A stretch of 11,904 nt of DNA from JAYEIA01 sp964472505. Its GTDB lineage: Bacteria > Bacteroidota > Bacteroidia > Bacteroidales > JAADGE01. Of the stretch, positions 10,958-11,904 are shown one piece after another. Positions within the stretch are counted from its first letter, which is position 1; each line of letters opens with the position of its first letter. The notes under the pieces were generated by a model. It was not told the DNA's origin, ran no database searches, and saw only the letters and a program-made list of their open reading frames with translations. The stretch is from NCBI GenBank assembly GCA_964472505.1, contig CAYYQW010000098.1, positions 1-11,904 of the forward strand, written 5' to 3'. The translations under genes and the position numbers were made by a program.

Positions 10958-11878
10958 TTACAAAAGTTGCTTAGCCCTGTTTTTATCGGATTCTAATTGA
11001 GCCTTCAAAGCCTCTTTGCCGGCAAAGCGTTTTTCATCTCTGATACGGTAATGAACTTCCAAACTAATTTGCTTGCCGTACAAATCGCCACTGTAATCCA
11101 AAATATGAACCTCGGTTCTGAAATCGTCCGGCTTATTTATTGTCGGACGATTACCAATATTGAGCATGCCCTTATACGCTTTATTGTTAATAAAAACTTT
11201 TACGGCATACACGCCGTTTTGAGGCAACAATTTATTGGCATCCACATGAAGGTTGGCCGTAGGAAAACCAATGACACGGCCAATTTGGTCGCCTCTTACT
11301 ACTTCGCCTGAAATTCTGTACCGGTAACCCAAATACTTGTTTGCCAATTCGGGCTTTCCGTCAAGCAGTAATTGCCGAATCAGCGAAGAGCTTATTGTGC
11401 GGCCGTCTTCGTGATGCTTTGGTGCCTGAACGGCCGAAAAATCAAATTTTTGCGCATAGCTGTTCAAAATATTCAAATCACCCAATTGATCACTTCCGAA
11501 CTTATGATCATAGCCTACAACCAATTTCTGAGCATTCAGTTTTTTATGAAGAATTTTCTCAATAAACTCAAAAGCTGTATATGCTGCAAATTCTTTACTA
11601 AAAGGGTAAATAACCAAATGCTCTGTGCCGGCATTTTGAAAAGCTGCAATTTTCTCATCTTGAGTCATCAAGCAACTTATATCACCGGAAGCTTTTCCCA
11701 AAACAGCTTTTGGATGCGGATGCAGAGTAAAAACCAAAGTTTCGGCTTCCAATTTTTGGGCTTCATTTTTTAATTTATCAAGTATCACTTGATGCCCTCG
11801 GTGCAAACCGTCGAATATACCGACGGTTACTGCGGTTTTGGGAAATACTTGGCCTTCTAAGTTTTTGTATATCTTCAC
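10958..11878 (-). CDS. ribF: Bifunctional riboflavin kinase / FAD synthetase
   Basis: RibF converts riboflavin to FMN and then FMN to FAD in the cytoplasm. The 306-residue protein is full length. The N-terminal FMN adenylyltransferase half shows VGIFDGLHRGHQ (19-30) with the nucleotidyltransferase H-x-G-H, HPHP (53-56), GYDHKFG (122-128) and ISSSLIR (162-168). The C-terminal riboflavin kinase half shows GEVVRGDQIGRVIGFPTANL (191-210) with the PTAN motif binding Mg-ATP, GVYAVKV (222-228), NIGNRPT (240-246) and Glu256 in TEVHILD, aligned with the catalytic glutamate. The start codon is GTG at 11878; an in-frame TGA lies at 11896-11894 and the next in-frame Met is residue 71, inside the first domain, so GTG is the only reasonable start. 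It is convergent with the small membrane protein gene. No riboswitch is visible in the 26 bases upstream that remain in the window. Confidence 0.97.
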   Translation of the reverse strand: MKIYKNLEGQVFPKTAVTVGIFDGLHRGHQVILDKLKNEAQKLEAETLVFTLHPHPKAVLGKASGDISCLMTQDEKIAAFQNAGTEHLVIYPFSKEFAAYTAFEFIEKILHKKLNAQKLVVGYDHKFGSDQLGDLNILNSYAQKFDFSAVQAPKHHEDGRTISSSLIRQLLLDGKPELANKYLGYRYRISGEVVRGDQIGRVIGFPTANLHVDANKLLPQNGVYAVKVFINNKAYKGMLNIGNRPTINKPDDFRTEVHILDYSGDLYGKQISLEVHYRIRDEKRFAGKEALKAQLESDKNRAKQLL

Positions 11879-11904
11879 AAATAAATAAGCTTTTCAAATA
11901 CATT

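Noticed and set aside
10958..11878. Forward-strand ORFs at 10997-11311, 11341-11565 and 11372-11773
   Set aside because: They are antisense to ribF, which is complete with motifs of both domains.
11895..11902. Reverse-strand TGTATTTG as the ribF promoter
   Set aside because: It differs from TA-N2-TTTG at the second base and the window ends before any -33 region can be read.
1..11904. A defence, CRISPR, toxin-antitoxin or mobile element system
   Set aside because: No nuclease, transposase, integrase, reverse transcriptase or spacer-repeat array was found on either strand; the genes are envelope and metabolic.

Overview
The window looks like a stretch of a Bacteroidetes (Bacteroidota, probably Bacteroidales-like) chromosome. 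The evidence is AT-rich DNA with A-rich leaders and no clear Shine-Dalgarno sites, upstream boxes matching the Bacteroidetes -7 element (TA-N2-TTTG), many signal-peptide proteins ending their export signal in A-Q, lipoproteins with acidic residues after the lipid cysteine, and protein families typical of that phylum (a DUF5723-like outer membrane protein and a CysC with the Bacteroidetes-style N-terminal extension). Ten protein genes are supported, nine on the + strand and the last on the - strand. I see no rRNA, tRNA, CRISPR array or mobile element, and no gene-free stretch over 300 bases.

Layout. At 1-92 is an intergenic start with a 7-bp tandem repeat. At 93-1992 a LolD/MacB-type ABC ATPase is followed after 25 bp by an outer membrane beta-barrel protein; this looks like part of an envelope export or lipid/lipoprotein trafficking operon whose permease is not in view. 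At 2121-3991 a PseG/SpsG-like nucleotide-sugar hydrolase and an adenylylsulfate kinase (CysC) sit in tandem, each behind its own candidate promoter; both could feed glycan decoration, but no other glycan or sulfate-assimilation gene is visible. At 4195-6912 is a 905-residue membrane-anchored protein with a DUF3352-like N-terminal half and a C-terminal half in which I count seven evenly spaced repeats, best explained as a seven-bladed beta-propeller. At 7035-10591 are a lipoprotein, a DUF5723-like outer membrane barrel and a second lipoprotein, which look like a cell-surface module closed by a strong intrinsic terminator. A 100-residue single-pass membrane protein (10655-10957) follows and meets ribF (FAD synthetase, - strand) with no spare base between the stop codons.

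How they may work together. Most of the window encodes envelope proteins: an ABC ATPase, two outer membrane barrels, two lipoproteins, an anchored propeller protein and a small inner-membrane protein. RibF is housekeeping. There is no obvious defence or mobile system. The parts most worth following are the propeller fusion, the orphan PseG-like/CysC pair with an altered residue in CysC, and the lipoprotein-barrel-lipoprotein module. Functions for these are inference from families and layout.
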